DNA from: DATKEJ01 sp963768715
GTDB lineage: Bacteria > Bacteroidota > Rhodothermia > Rhodothermales > DATKEJ01
Assembly: GCA_963768715.1 (NCBI GenBank)
Contig: CAVYJC010000011.1
Span: 248,001 to 312,000 of the forward strand
DNA: 64,000 nucleotides
Direction of reading: 5' to 3'
The position numbers and the translations under genes are program-made. Positions 16,984 to 26,000 of this stretch are shown here, piece by piece. The notes beneath the pieces are model-generated. The model was not told the origin of the DNA, ran no database searches, and saw nothing but the letters and a program-made list of their open reading frames with translations. How positions within the stretch are numbered: position 1 is the stretch's first letter; the number at the start of each line of letters is the position of its first letter.

Positions 16984-18639
16984 GTGTCTCCATTCAACAC
17001 ATTTCAAATCCTGATCGGTCTCTTCGGAGGACTGGCGCTCTTCCTGTTCGGCATGGTGCAGATGTCGGATGCCCTGAAGACCGTGGCCGGGGGAGGGCTG
17101 AAGAGGCTCCTGGGATATCTGACCCACAATCGTTTCACCGGTGCCATCACCGGAGTGCTTGTGACTGCCATTGTACAGTCTTCATCAGTCACCACGGTGC
17201 TTCTCGTCGGATTTATCACCGCGGGGCTGATGACGCTCAGTCAATCGATTGCGGTCATTATGGGGGCCAATATCGGGGGAACGTTCACGGTGCAGATCAT
17301 TGCGTTCAAGGTGACGCAATACGCCCTCATCCCCGTCACCGTGGGTTTCGCGATCATGTTTCTTGCGCGAAGGGAGCGATGGCGTTTTTACGGCACGGCA
17401 TTGATGGGACTCGGGCTGATATTTTTCGGCATGGACGTGATGGGCCAGGCAACCGAGCCTCTTCGCTCGTTCGAGCCGTTCACGCAGATGATGAGTCACA
17501 TTGGAACGCCGCTGCTGGGCGTGCTCGTGGCCACGCTCGTTACAGCTGTGATTCAGAGCTCGGCCGCGACAATGGGCATCATCATCATTCTCGCCAGTCA
17601 TGGATTCGTGACGCTTGAAGGTGGAATTGCGCTGGTTCTCGGAGCCAACATCGGAACCTGTGTAACGGCCCTTCTCGCGGCGATAGGGGAACCGCGCGAA
17701 GCACTTCAGGCGGCATTAGCCCATATTCTCTTCAACGTGATCGGAGTCATCATCTGGATCTGGTTCATCGACGACCTCGCGCTCGCGGCCCGTTACATTT
17801 CGCCGGCCTACGTGGGACTGCCAGGAGTCGAGCAGTTGGCCGCCGAAACGCCGCGCCAAATCGCCAATGCACATACCATTTTCAACGTTTCGAATACGTT
17901 GCTGCTGATTTGGTTTACGAAGCCCCTGGCCTGGCTGCTGAACAAGTTGCTGCCGATTCCCGAAGGCGAGACCGAGCTTCAAGTCAAACCGAAATATCTG
18001 GATTCCAACCTCCTCACAACGCCGGCGCTCGCTCTTGATCGGGCGCGACTGGAGCTGGGTCGACTTGGAACGTTCGCGCTCGCCATGGTAAAGGAGGTAC
18101 CCGGCGCCATGATAAGCGGCGGACGGGAGGAGCTGGAACGTTTACGGGCAATGGATGAGAAGGTCGACAGCCTTCATGGCGGCATCGTCACGTATCTGGG
18201 CGCGCTATCGATGCAGGATCTGACCCCCGCGCAATCCAGAGATCTGACCGATTATCTCGCCGTTGCCAATTATTTGGAAAGTATCGGCGATATGGTTGAG
18301 ACCAACCTCTTCGAGGCCGGCATCGAACGACTTGGCAGCCACCTCGAGATTTCCGATCCGACGCGACACGTGCTGCGTACCCTTCACGAGAAGGTGCAGT
18401 GGGCCGTTGAACGGTCGCTGGTTGCCCTGGTGCACAACGACAAGGCCGTTGCCAATGAGGTGATTGACGCCAAGGAAGAGATCAACGAGCTTGTCGACCA
18501 AGCGGAGCAGCATCTCGTCCACCGTCTCACAGCGGATGCACCCGATCGTCTCGAAGCATTTCGCGTGGAGTCGGAAATCATCGAACACCTGAAGCGCGTG
18601 TACTACTACGCGAAACGGATTGCGAAAACGAAGGCCTAG
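16984..18639 (+). CDS. Na+/phosphate cotransporter family protein with PhoU-like C-terminal domain
   Basis: The 551-residue protein uses the GTG at 16984 as the best start, because residues 5-30 (FQILIGLFGGLALFLFGMVQ) form the first conserved segment. It has two inverted PNaS/NptA repeats, each with the QSS motif (TAIVQSSSVTTVLLVGF; VTAVIQSSAATMGIIIIL) and a GANIG turn (MGANIGGTF; LGANIGTCVTALL). After about residue 345 a helical PhoU-like domain follows. It imports phosphate with sodium across the inner membrane, and the PhoU-like part may regulate it. It faces accD convergently across a large inverted repeat. Confidence 0.9.
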   Translation: MSPFNTFQILIGLFGGLALFLFGMVQMSDALKTVAGGGLKRLLGYLTHNRFTGAITGVLVTAIVQSSSVTTVLLVGFITAGLMTLSQSIAVIMGANIGGTFTVQIIAFKVTQYALIPVTVGFAIMFLARRERWRFYGTALMGLGLIFFGMDVMGQATEPLRSFEPFTQMMSHIGTPLLGVLVATLVTAVIQSSAATMGIIIILASHGFVTLEGGIALVLGANIGTCVTALLAAIGEPREALQAALAHILFNVIGVIIWIWFIDDLALAARYISPAYVGLPGVEQLAAETPRQIANAHTIFNVSNTLLLIWFTKPLAWLLNKLLPIPEGETELQVKPKYLDSNLLTTPALALDRARLELGRLGTFALAMVKEVPGAMISGGREELERLRAMDEKVDSLHGGIVTYLGALSMQDLTPAQSRDLTDYLAVANYLESIGDMVETNLFEAGIERLGSHLEISDPTRHVLRTLHEKVQWAVERSLVALVHNDKAVANEVIDAKEEINELVDQAEQHLVHRLTADAPDRLEAFRVESEIIEHLKRVYYYAKRIAKTKA

Positions 18640-18647
18640 GTCGACTA

Positions 18648-18806
18648 CATCAAATACCAAACATCAAACACCAAACTGAAACATCAAATACCAAACACCA
18701 AACTGATCAAATAGTCGAACAGCGAACTTCGAACTCCGAACATTCGGATGAACCGACCGGCAAGCCGGCACTCAAGTTTGGTGTTTGATGTTTGGTATTT
18801 GGTGTT
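18648..18806. repeat. Heptamer arrays arranged as a long inverted repeat between convergent genes
   Basis: The left side has CATCAAA, TACCAAA, CATCAAA, CACCAAA and a second similar run, drifting into CAGCGAA, CTTCGAA, CTCCGAA. The right side (about 18774-18804) has TTTGGTG, TTTGATG, TTTGGTA, TTTGGTG. About 26 bases of the left arm (18650-18675) match the right arm perfectly in reverse complement, with a loop of about 100 bases. It fills the gap between the stops of the cotransporter gene and accD and may act as a bidirectional transcription end. Confidence 0.85.
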
Positions 18807-18808
18807 CT

Positions 18809-19654
18809 TTACGCCACCAGATCCAATAGCGTCGTGACCGTTTCTCTCAGGTTCTTGCGGTGCACGATGCGATCGAGGAAGCCTTTCTCGAGCAGAAATT
18901 CCGAAGTCTGAAAATTATCGGGGAGGTCCTTGCCTATCGTTTCGCGGATAACCCTCGGTCCCGCGAATCCGATGAGTGCGCCCGGTTCGGCGAGGTGAAA
19001 ATCTCCGAGCATCGCGAATGATGCGGTGACGCCGCCGGTAGTTGGGTGCGTCATGATCGAGATATAGGGTAGCTTGCACTCACTGAAGCGGGCGAGATTG
19101 GCGCTTGTCTTCGCCATCTGCATCAGACTGTAAGCGCCTTCCATCATCCGTGCTCCGCCGCTCTGGGAAACGATAATCAGTGCGGTCTTCTCGTCATGGG
19201 CGCGCTGGATGGTGCGTGTGAGCACTTCACCGACCGCCGAGCCCATCGAGCCGCCCACGAAACCAAAATCCATGGCCGCTACGGACGTTGGATGTCCCCC
19301 GATCGTGCCGCCGGCCGCCCGAACCGCGTCGCCAAGACCCGGATTCTTCTTCTCGGCCTCCAACAGCCGTTCGGCGTAGGGTTTCCGATCCACGAACTTG
19401 AGGGGATCGATCGATCGGACGTCCTGGAAGAGCGGCTCGTAGTGCGCTTGGTCAAAAAGGAGTCTGAAGTACCCCTCACTGTCCAGCTGAAAATGATACT
19501 GGCACTCCGGACAGACGTTGAGGTTGTCGATCAATTCGCGACGATTGACGATCTCCTTGCAATTTGGGCAGTTGACCCAATAGCCATCCGGAACATCGTT
19601 CTTCTGGTTCCGATCGGTCAGGATTCCTGCCTTCTTACGTCTGAACCAATCCAT
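18809..19654 (-). CDS. accD: Acetyl-CoA carboxylase carboxyltransferase subunit beta
   Basis: The 281-residue protein has the N-terminal zinc ribbon (Cys29, Cys32, Cys48, Cys51 in NCPNC and VCPECQ) and the carboxyltransferase core (GFVGGSMGSAVGEVLTR; SQSGGARMMEGAYSLMQMAK; HPTTGGVTASFAMLGD; EPGALIGFAGPRVI). Length and motif order match bacterial AccD. With AccA it transfers carboxyl from carboxybiotin to acetyl-CoA to give malonyl-CoA for fatty acid synthesis in the cytoplasm. tsaB lies 86 bases upstream on the same strand, so the two may share a promoter. No sign of damage. Confidence 0.96.
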   Translation of the reverse strand: MDWFRRKKAGILTDRNQKNDVPDGYWVNCPNCKEIVNRRELIDNLNVCPECQYHFQLDSEGYFRLLFDQAHYEPLFQDVRSIDPLKFVDRKPYAERLLEAEKKNPGLGDAVRAAGGTIGGHPTSVAAMDFGFVGGSMGSAVGEVLTRTIQRAHDEKTALIIVSQSGGARMMEGAYSLMQMAKTSANLARFSECKLPYISIMTHPTTGGVTASFAMLGDFHLAEPGALIGFAGPRVIRETIGKDLPDNFQTSEFLLEKGFLDRIVHRKNLRETVTTLLDLVA

Positions 19655-19740
19655 ATATGGATCGTCCTGCCTAGGACATTACTTGAGAAAACGGCCTGGA
19701 AGATACGCAATACTTTCGCAATCCGGTTTTCAGAGTAGGA

Positions 19741-20466
19741 CTATCGCTTTCTTGCGGCGGCAAAAGGCGAGGCTCCCTTCTTCGCGACAAAGTCCTTCAG
19801 GTAGAAAGGCTCGAACGTGGCGACGTCGTCGAATTCCTGCCGCGTAAAGCGTTCTGCGGCAAGAACGGCTACTCCTTCGACGATGGACGCGGTGCGCTCG
19901 GACGGTACCACAGAAAACTCCTTCAAAGATGCGAAGGCTGCCACGACGTCGGGCGAGCCCGATCCTGAAACGGCGAACGCACGTTTGCCTGTCTCTGATA
20001 GGAAGGCGGGCAGGTCTTCCATCGATACGGAGGCGACATCGCTCAGGGGTCTCACAATTTCGTGTAGACTCCAGACCTGAGCGTAGATCTCGTTCCTTCT
20101 CGACGAAAGTGTGGTCAGATAGGTTTGGGTTTCTCCCGCTGCTGCCTGAACGACTGCCATAGCGCGCATGGTTTCAATGCCGATGAGGGGTATCCCGAGC
20201 GCGAAGGCAAGACCCTTCGCGGAGGATACTCCGATTCTGAGCCCGGTGTACGATCCGGGGCCTTTTGACACGGCGACTGCCGCCAGGTCAGAGAACGTTC
20301 GATCCGCTGCGCTCAGGAGATCCAGAACCGTTGGTACCAGCATCGACGCGTGTATCCTCGGCTGCTCAAGTATCTCACGACCGAGGCATTCGCCGCGTGA
20401 GGTGAGGTCGACGCCGAGTTCGCGATCCGACGTATCGATCGATAAAATAAGGTCGCTGTCTGCCAT
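19741..20466 (-). CDS. tsaB: tRNA threonylcarbamoyladenosine biosynthesis protein TsaB
   Basis: The 241-residue protein starts LILSIDTSDRELGVDL, the ASKHA-fold nucleotide-binding start of TsaB, followed by HASMLVPTVLDLL and KGPGSYTGLRIGVSSAKGLA, the most conserved TsaB block. TsaB works with TsaD and TsaE to put the threonylcarbamoyl group on A37 of ANN-decoding tRNAs. It has no intrinsic glycoprotease activity. It lies directly upstream of accD on the minus strand. The C-terminal extension (FEPFYLKDFVAKKGASPFAA) is as in Bacteroidota homologues. Confidence 0.93.
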   Translation of the reverse strand: MADSDLILSIDTSDRELGVDLTSRGECLGREILEQPRIHASMLVPTVLDLLSAADRTFSDLAAVAVSKGPGSYTGLRIGVSSAKGLAFALGIPLIGIETMRAMAVVQAAAGETQTYLTTLSSRRNEIYAQVWSLHEIVRPLSDVASVSMEDLPAFLSETGKRAFAVSGSGSPDVVAAFASLKEFSVVPSERTASIVEGVAVLAAERFTRQEFDDVATFEPFYLKDFVAKKGASPFAAARKR

Positions 20467-20760
20467 CTAAGATCACGGCGCTCATCGGCGCCTTTTCAAG
20501 GAATATGAAGTTCACGCGAACAAGATCCGAATGAAATGCCCATATACTTCACCGACCGGAACCTTGTTGTCAGAGGCAGGTGCGCGTATTTTAAAAACTT
20601 CGCCGAAGTGCCGGCGGGGGCGCGCCGGCAGGGATTCTGTTGAGCGGGCGAGAAGCCCTTCCGGCGACTCGAGCCAATAAAGAAAGGCGACCGCACGCAT
20701 TAGGTCCCAAGTAGATCAAATCGAACTAAACTCACAATCGAAGCCGAGGGTGATTGATAC
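20467..20760. other. Intergenic region between divergent tsaB and EF-G2 genes
   Basis: A 294-base spacer that must hold promoters for both divergent genes. It contains the AT-rich GTATTTTAAAAACTTCG around 20588 and the inverted GTGCCGGCGG-GGGCGCGCCGGCA palindrome near 20610-20634. No coding sequence or RNA gene was recognised, and no promoter can be named with confidence. Confidence 0.4.
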
Positions 20761-22881
20761 ATGAAGGCATACGACTCGGAACAAATCAGGAATATTGCAC
20801 TCGTTGGACACCAGGGAGCTGGAAAGACATTGCTCGCGGAAGCGATGCTGTATTCGGCCGGGGTGCTCAACCGGATGGGTCAGATCGAAACGGGGAGTAC
20901 TGTAAGTGACTACCATCCGAGCGAGATCGAACGGGAAATGTCCGTCTTCGCAAGCATGGTGCACGTGGAGTGGGACGGCGTCAAGATCAACGTGCTCGAC
21001 ACGCCGGGGTATCCTGATTTTCTAGGCGAGGTCGTCTCATCGCTGAGCGCTGCTGAAGCCGCCGTTTTCGTAATCAATGGTGCTGAGGGCGTTCAGGTCG
21101 GGACCGAGATTGCCTGGCAAACGGCCGCCGATCTCGGAATTCCGGCGATGTTCGTCATCAATCATCTCGACCGGGCCGATGCCAGTTTCGATGCTGTTGT
21201 CGGCCAGATACAGGATCGCTTCGGGCGTGCCGCCACCGTCGTACAGTTTCCCGGTGGGCCCGGCTCGCGATCCATTGTCGATGTGCTCGTGATGAAGCAA
21301 CTCGCGTATCCGTCCGGTGCAAGAAAAGGCAGCATGTCCGAAATCGAGGCTGGATTTGTGGACAGGGCAGAGCAGTTGCACAACGAACTCGTGGAAAGCA
21401 TTGCCGAAAACGACGAGTCGTTGATGGATCTCTACTTTGAGCAGGGGACCCTATCGGAGGATGAGATGCGAACGGGCCTTCGCGGAGCCATGGCGCACCG
21501 TGACCTGTTTCCTGTCTTCGTAACGAGTGCGACGGAGAATATCGGCGTGTCGCGGCTTCTTGATTTCCTTCGCAATGTTTGTCCATCTCCGATCATCGCC
21601 AGTCCTCCCTCCACGGAAACGGGCAAGCTGAAGGTTGACCCTGGTGAGAAGCCTGTGGCCCTCGTTTTCAAGACCATGGCCGAACACCATGTCGGGGAGT
21701 ACTCTTTCCTCAAGGTCAGTACGGGAACGCTGACACCGGGAATTGACCTCGAGAACGCGCAAGCCGGCGGCACCGAGCGACTCAATCAGTTGTTCTCCAT
21801 CAATGGCAAGGAGCGGGAGAATGCCCCGAGTCTTACGGCGGGTGATATCGGCGCGGTCGTCAAGCTCCGAAACACGCATACGAACAATACGCTGCGGCTG
21901 AAGGGAACCGACGTCATTATGACGCCCATCGTCTTTCCTGAGCCGAGATATCAGATCGCTGTGCGTGCGATGCGGCAAGGGGAAGAGGATCGCCTGGCAC
22001 AAGGCCTGCATCAACTCCAGGAAGAGGATCCGTCTCTCATCCTGACGCACGATGCGCACCTGAATCAGATCCTCATGGCCGGCCAGGGCGAGACGCACCT
22101 CGAGATTGCGCGGTACCGTCTCAAGACGCGCTTCAACGTCGAAGTCGAGTTCTACAAGCCTCGAATCTCTTATCGGGAGACAGTCACCCAGCCCGGTCAC
22201 GCTCAGTATCGACATAAGAAACAGACGGGGGGCGCCGGTCAATTCGCAGACATCTCGCTGTATGTGGAGCCGCTCGACGGTCCTTACCAGCCGCCGTCGA
22301 ACATCAATGTGCGTCACACCTATGAGACGACGACCGGGTGGGGTTCCACAATCGAGTATATCGACGCGATCGTCGGTGGAGTGATCGACATGCGACGATT
22401 CTTCGGTGCGATTCAGAAAGGCGTCACGGAAATGCTCAAGTCGGGGCCTCTCGCGGGCTATCCGGTGGGCGACATCCGGGTCGTGATTTACGACGGCGGC
22501 ATGCACTCGGTCGACTCGAACGACAATGCGTTCCGCTCGGCCGCTATGATGGGTTTCAAGCGAGCCTTCGGCGAGGCATCGCCCGTCATGCTCGAGCCGA
22601 TACACGATCTCGAGGTGCTCGTCCCCGAAAGCTACATGGGGGACGTCCTGGGCGATCTCAACACGAGACGCGCGCGGATTCAGGGTATGGAAGCCGAGGG
22701 GCCGTTTCAGAAGATCATGGCACAGGTGCCGGAGGCCGAACTGTATCGGTACTCGACGTCATTGAGATCACTGACGCAGGGGCGAGGGATCCATAAATCG
22801 TCATTCCGCGCCTACGAACCGGTGCCGCGCCACGTACAAGAGAAGATTATCGAAGAAAGCGCGGAAACAGAGGAGGCTTGA
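20761..22881 (+). CDS. Elongation factor G-like protein, EF-G2 type
   Basis: The 706-residue translational GTPase has G1 GHQGAGKT (16-23), G3 DTPGYPDF in place of the DTPGHVDF of canonical EF-G, and G4 NHLD (134-137) in place of NKxD. Domains II-V follow (PRYQIAVRAMRQGEEDRL; GQGETHLEIARYRLK; GGAGQFADISLYVEPL; SVDSNDNAFRSAAMMGFKRAF). The DTPGYPDF form and the short insert place it in the EF-G2/FusA2-like paralogue group rather than the housekeeping translocase. The role of this group is not settled. It is monocistronic: the tRNA-Met downstream is on the other strand. Confidence 0.88.
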   Translation: MKAYDSEQIRNIALVGHQGAGKTLLAEAMLYSAGVLNRMGQIETGSTVSDYHPSEIEREMSVFASMVHVEWDGVKINVLDTPGYPDFLGEVVSSLSAAEAAVFVINGAEGVQVGTEIAWQTAADLGIPAMFVINHLDRADASFDAVVGQIQDRFGRAATVVQFPGGPGSRSIVDVLVMKQLAYPSGARKGSMSEIEAGFVDRAEQLHNELVESIAENDESLMDLYFEQGTLSEDEMRTGLRGAMAHRDLFPVFVTSATENIGVSRLLDFLRNVCPSPIIASPPSTETGKLKVDPGEKPVALVFKTMAEHHVGEYSFLKVSTGTLTPGIDLENAQAGGTERLNQLFSINGKERENAPSLTAGDIGAVVKLRNTHTNNTLRLKGTDVIMTPIVFPEPRYQIAVRAMRQGEEDRLAQGLHQLQEEDPSLILTHDAHLNQILMAGQGETHLEIARYRLKTRFNVEVEFYKPRISYRETVTQPGHAQYRHKKQTGGAGQFADISLYVEPLDGPYQPPSNINVRHTYETTTGWGSTIEYIDAIVGGVIDMRRFFGAIQKGVTEMLKSGPLAGYPVGDIRVVIYDGGMHSVDSNDNAFRSAAMMGFKRAFGEASPVMLEPIHDLEVLVPESYMGDVLGDLNTRRARIQGMEAEGPFQKIMAQVPEAELYRYSTSLRSLTQGRGIHKSSFRAYEPVPRHVQEKIIEESAETEEA

Positions 22882-22898
22882 TGTGAAAGCCAAGGGCG

Positions 22899-22972
22899 TG
22901 GCGGGAGAGAGACTTGAACTCTCGACCTCCGGGTTATGAATCCGACGCTCTAACCAGCTGAGCTACCCCGCC
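22899..22972 (-). tRNA. tRNA-Met (anticodon CAU, elongator type)
   Basis: Read on the minus strand it starts GGCGGGGTAGCTCAGCTGG and folds as a cloverleaf: acceptor GGCGGGG with TCCCGCC plus discriminator A, D arm GCTC-AGCTGGTTA-GAGC, anticodon loop TTCATAA, and T arm GAGAG-TTCAAGT-CTCTC. CCA is not encoded. The first base pair G-C and this layout fit an elongator tRNA-Met. A lysidine-modified tRNA-Ile2 with the same CAU anticodon is the alternative. The A31-C39 pair is mismatched. Confidence 0.93.
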
Positions 22973-23089
22973 TCGAAGAGAACCGCAAAGATACGACATC
23001 ACCGACTGCCGCAACAAGCTCACCAGGGGCTTTGACAGATGCTTCTTAATACGGTAACCAAGCATTCGAAAAGAGGGTTGCCGAGCTAA

Positions 23090-24255
23090 ATGTCATGGGA
23101 TCAAGTCATAGGGCAGGAAAGGGTCAAGGAGACGTTGCGCTGCGCCATGACGCAAGATCGCGTGGCGCATGCCTATCTCTTTCATGGACCGTACGGAACG
23201 GGTAAGAGAGCCACCGCCTTTGCACTTGCGCGTGCGCTTCAGTGCAAAGTCCGGCCAGGTGAGGGCTGTATGGAATGCCGCGACTGCAGCCGGATCAACC
23301 GGATGATCCATCCCGACGTCCGATTCTTCATGCCCGCGCCGAATGGATATAGATCTCGAGGAGATTACGGGACGACTCGTTGAACTCGGGCAGAATCCGT
23401 ACGAAACCATCGATTTTGTCCGGCGGCCTTCGGCCAAGAACTGTCGAAGATCGCAGGCTTTTTATCCGAAGGCGTTCCCAGGCGAGGTTCGGGCGATGAC
23501 CGACTATGTGGCCTTCGAGGGAGCCTATAAGGTCATCACATTGACAGGGGCTGAGGATCTTGGTCAAGAGACCGGCAACGTCTTGCTGAAACTGTTTGAA
23601 GAGCCCAGTGAACGAACCGTCTTCATTCTGACGGCGGAACGGCCGGGACTGCATTCTCCCTACGATATTTTCCAGGTGCCAGTCGATCCGTTTCGACCCA
23701 TTGGTGCCTGATGAGATACAAAAAGAGCTCGTCGCCCGCGAGGGCTTGGCTGAATCCGAGGCGATGGCGCTGTCACGTCTCGCCGACGGGTCGTTTTCGA
23801 CAGCCCGCGACCTGCTCCACGACGAACTGGCGCGTGCATACCGCGAGGGGCTCGTCGATTTTCTCCGTTCGATTTATGCGAACGACGTCGACAAGGTGAT
23901 GAAGATGGTCGACGAGCTCTCCAAACAGACGCGCGATCAGATCAAGCTCTTTTTGAGCCTCCTGATGATTCTTGTTCGCGACCTGGTTCTTGTACGAGAA
24001 CTCGGGCCGGATGCACCGATCGTCAACGTGAACGAGCGCGCGGCCCTGATAAAGTTTACGAGCAATCTCGAATCGGCGAAACTCGAACAGATGGTAAACC
24101 TCGTCGAGGAGGCCTGGTATCTCGTGACTCGGAACGTCCGGCCGTCGCTGATTCTGATGTCGCTGGCGGCGGCGCTCCGCGCCTCGATGAAGGGACGGCC
24201 GGCGCTGCCCCTGGTCACGCCGCTCGCCGAGCAGATCTTGTCGGAGCTCGAGTGA
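23090..24255 (+). CDS. holB: DNA polymerase III delta' subunit, two frameshifts as assembled
   Basis: Three frames join to one protein of about 388 residues. The first (ATG 23090) has WDQVIGQERVKETL, the P-loop region FHGPYGTGKRATAFALARAL and the zinc cluster CKVRPGEGCMECRDC. The second (about 23340-23700) has EVRAMTDYVAFEGAYKV and NVLLKLFEEPSERTVFILTA, the AAA+ sensor region. The third (to 24255) is the helical collar domain. Breaks near 23335 and 23700 each fit one extra base (the second in CCCATTGGTG). Delta' is part of the clamp loader and essential, so assembly error is the likelier cause. The order holB-ricT is the same as holB-yaaT in Bacillus. Confidence 0.85.
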
Positions 24256-24311
24256 ACTAGTTCCGGCCTCACCGGTTAGAGGCCTCCACGAGTCTAGACT
24301 AATTTTGCGGC

Positions 24312-25301
24312 ATGGCGTGTAACGTTTCCACTGGGTCATCCTGTTCTGGAGGATGTGGGTCCGGCGGCTGTTCGACGGGAGGCTGCAGCAGCGGCGGTTG
24401 CGGCACAGGTTCCTGTCCCTCCATGCACGTTTACGACTGGCTCGCCGACATGGGCATCGAACAGTCGGTCGAGGAAGAGGTCGTCGAGGTCATCTTCAAA
24501 GGAGGCAGGAAAGGCTTCTTCCGGAATCCTGGTCGCCTCACGCTGAATGCGGGTGACTATGTGATCGTCGAAGCCGATCGAGGCGTAGATTTCGCCACGG
24601 TGCATCTCACCGGTGAGTTGATGGAACTCCGATTGCGTTCGATGGATGAGGGCGAGCGCAAGAGGCTGGCACGTGTCGTCCAACTCGCAAGTCTGACTGA
24701 TCTCGACGACTGGAAAAAAAATCGGGAGAAGGAAGGAGAGGCGGTTCAGATCGCGCGCGGCATGGTCGAACGGCTCAAGCTTCCGATGAAGATAGCGGAC
24801 GTCGAGTGGCAGTTCGATCGGAAGCGTGCGACATTCTTTTTTACAGCCGATCGCCGGGTCGATTTCAGAACGCTGGTTCGCGAGCTGGCGGGCAAATTTC
24901 GGACGCGCATCGAGCTGAGACAGATCGGCGTTCGCGACGAAGCGGCCAGACTCGGCGGGATCGGCTCCTGCGGCCGCGAGCTCTGTTGCTCAACGTGGCT
25001 CGAGGAGTTTCAGCCGGTGACGACCCAGGCCGCGAAGGTGCAGGACCTTCCGTTGAATCCGGTACGCCTGAGCGGCCAGTGTGGACGGCTGAAGTGCTGC
25101 CTGAACTACGAGCTCGAACAGTATATGGAGATGCTCAACGCATTTCCGAAAATCGGAGTCCTCCTCGAAACCCCGGCCGGGTCGGGACGAGTCAGGAAGA
25201 TTGACATTTTTCGGAACGAGATCCTCGTCCAGATCGAAGCGTCGGGGCAATTCGAGACGGTGTCTCTCGACGAGGTGAACGACGCTCAGTCGAGGGCGTG
25301 A
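24312..25301 (+). CDS. ricT: PSP1 domain protein, RicT/YaaT family, with Cys-rich N-terminus
   Basis: The 329-residue protein has the PSP1 C-terminal region with the conserved Cys sets GSCGRELCCSTWL and SGQCGRLKCCLNYE. In Bacillus RicT these help bind iron-sulfur clusters in the RicA-RicF-RicT complex that affects RNA processing. Ahead of it lies a 37-residue tail of CxxGG-type repeats (C-SGG-C-GSGG-C-STGG-C-SSGG-C-GTGS-C), with six Cys spaced mostly five apart. The start ATG 24312 keeps this tail. RicA and RicF are not visible in the window. It follows holB closely and was probably co-transcribed with it. Function in this phylum is inferred from family only. Confidence 0.88.
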   Translation: MACNVSTGSSCSGGCGSGGCSTGGCSSGGCGTGSCPSMHVYDWLADMGIEQSVEEEVVEVIFKGGRKGFFRNPGRLTLNAGDYVIVEADRGVDFATVHLTGELMELRLRSMDEGERKRLARVVQLASLTDLDDWKKNREKEGEAVQIARGMVERLKLPMKIADVEWQFDRKRATFFFTADRRVDFRTLVRELAGKFRTRIELRQIGVRDEAARLGGIGSCGRELCCSTWLEEFQPVTTQAAKVQDLPLNPVRLSGQCGRLKCCLNYELEQYMEMLNAFPKIGVLLETPAGSGRVRKIDIFRNEILVQIEASGQFETVSLDEVNDAQSRA

Positions 25302-25308
25302 CGCCCAT

Positions 25309-25707
25309 TCAGTTGAGTAGATCGCCGAGTGAGCCCGAAGGATCGGGCCTGATCAGGGCGAGAATCGCCTGATGCGGCACGATCAGAAATAGCTCGTCAT
25401 TCAGCTTCAACTCGACCGCCTCCTTACGCATGAAGAATGCGTAGTCACCCACTTCCGCTTGAAGGGGCAGGTAGCGGACCGGTTTGTTCGAAGACGACCA
25501 CGGCTCGTCGTCGAAATTTGGATTGGGCATCACCTGGCCGGGACCGACGCGCTCGATCCATCCTCCGTGAACCTTCTCTTTCTCGCGAACCGAGGCGGGA
25601 AGGTACAGGCCCGACTCGGTCTCGGTCGAGAGGTCTTCCTGGCGGATTAGAACGCGGTCGCCGATGAGAATGACGTTTGCCAGCGATATGCGATCAGGGT
25701 TTTGCAT
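25309..25707 (-). CDS. GroES/Cpn10-like co-chaperone
   Basis: The ATG at 25707 is preferred (MQNPDRISLANVILIGDRVL). The frame is open for 88 more codons upstream, but that part looks non-coding (Arg/Ser/Trp-rich). The 132-residue product has the Cpn10 fold landmarks GDRVLIRQEDLSTETESGLYLP, then the mobile-loop and roof region KEKVHGGWIERVGPGQ and GDYAFFMRKEAVELKLNDELFLIV, which replaces the usual GD-VLFSKYAGTEV- block. No groEL is adjacent. It is an unusual stand-alone GroES relative, found in several Bacteroidota, longer than the 95-residue norm by about 35 residues. It may cap GroEL encoded elsewhere or have a separate role. Confidence 0.75.
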   Translation of the reverse strand: MQNPDRISLANVILIGDRVLIRQEDLSTETESGLYLPASVREKEKVHGGWIERVGPGQVMPNPNFDDEPWSSSNKPVRYLPLQAEVGDYAFFMRKEAVELKLNDELFLIVPHQAILALIRPDPSGSLGDLLN

Positions 25708-26000
25708 CGTCAAAGACTTCGCGTTCAGAATCAGAGCGGCAACTGCGTCGAGATATGGTCGGCCGATCGATTCTTTTCCGAATAGCTCCAGTCCATGGGC
25801 TTTCTGCACACGTCGAAAAGAACTCGGTGTTGAACCGATCGTGTGCCCACAGGGATCCCAAGGTACGAGGCATCGAAAAGATCTGCGCCAGTTAGATGTT
25901 CGCCGCGAACGCAGGGAAAACGATTGTACCCATAGCTCGACCGTGCCTGCTTCAACAGCAGCGCCGTGCAATCAACTTCAACGTTGAGGAGCGGCTTGCC

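Noticed and set aside
21451..22605. A 384-codon minus-strand frame
   Set aside because: Antisense to EF-G2; no recognisable motif.
25708..25971. An 88-codon N-terminal extension of the GroES-like protein
   Set aside because: The composition is unlike the rest of the protein and family members start near MQNPDRI; the ATG at 25707 is preferred.
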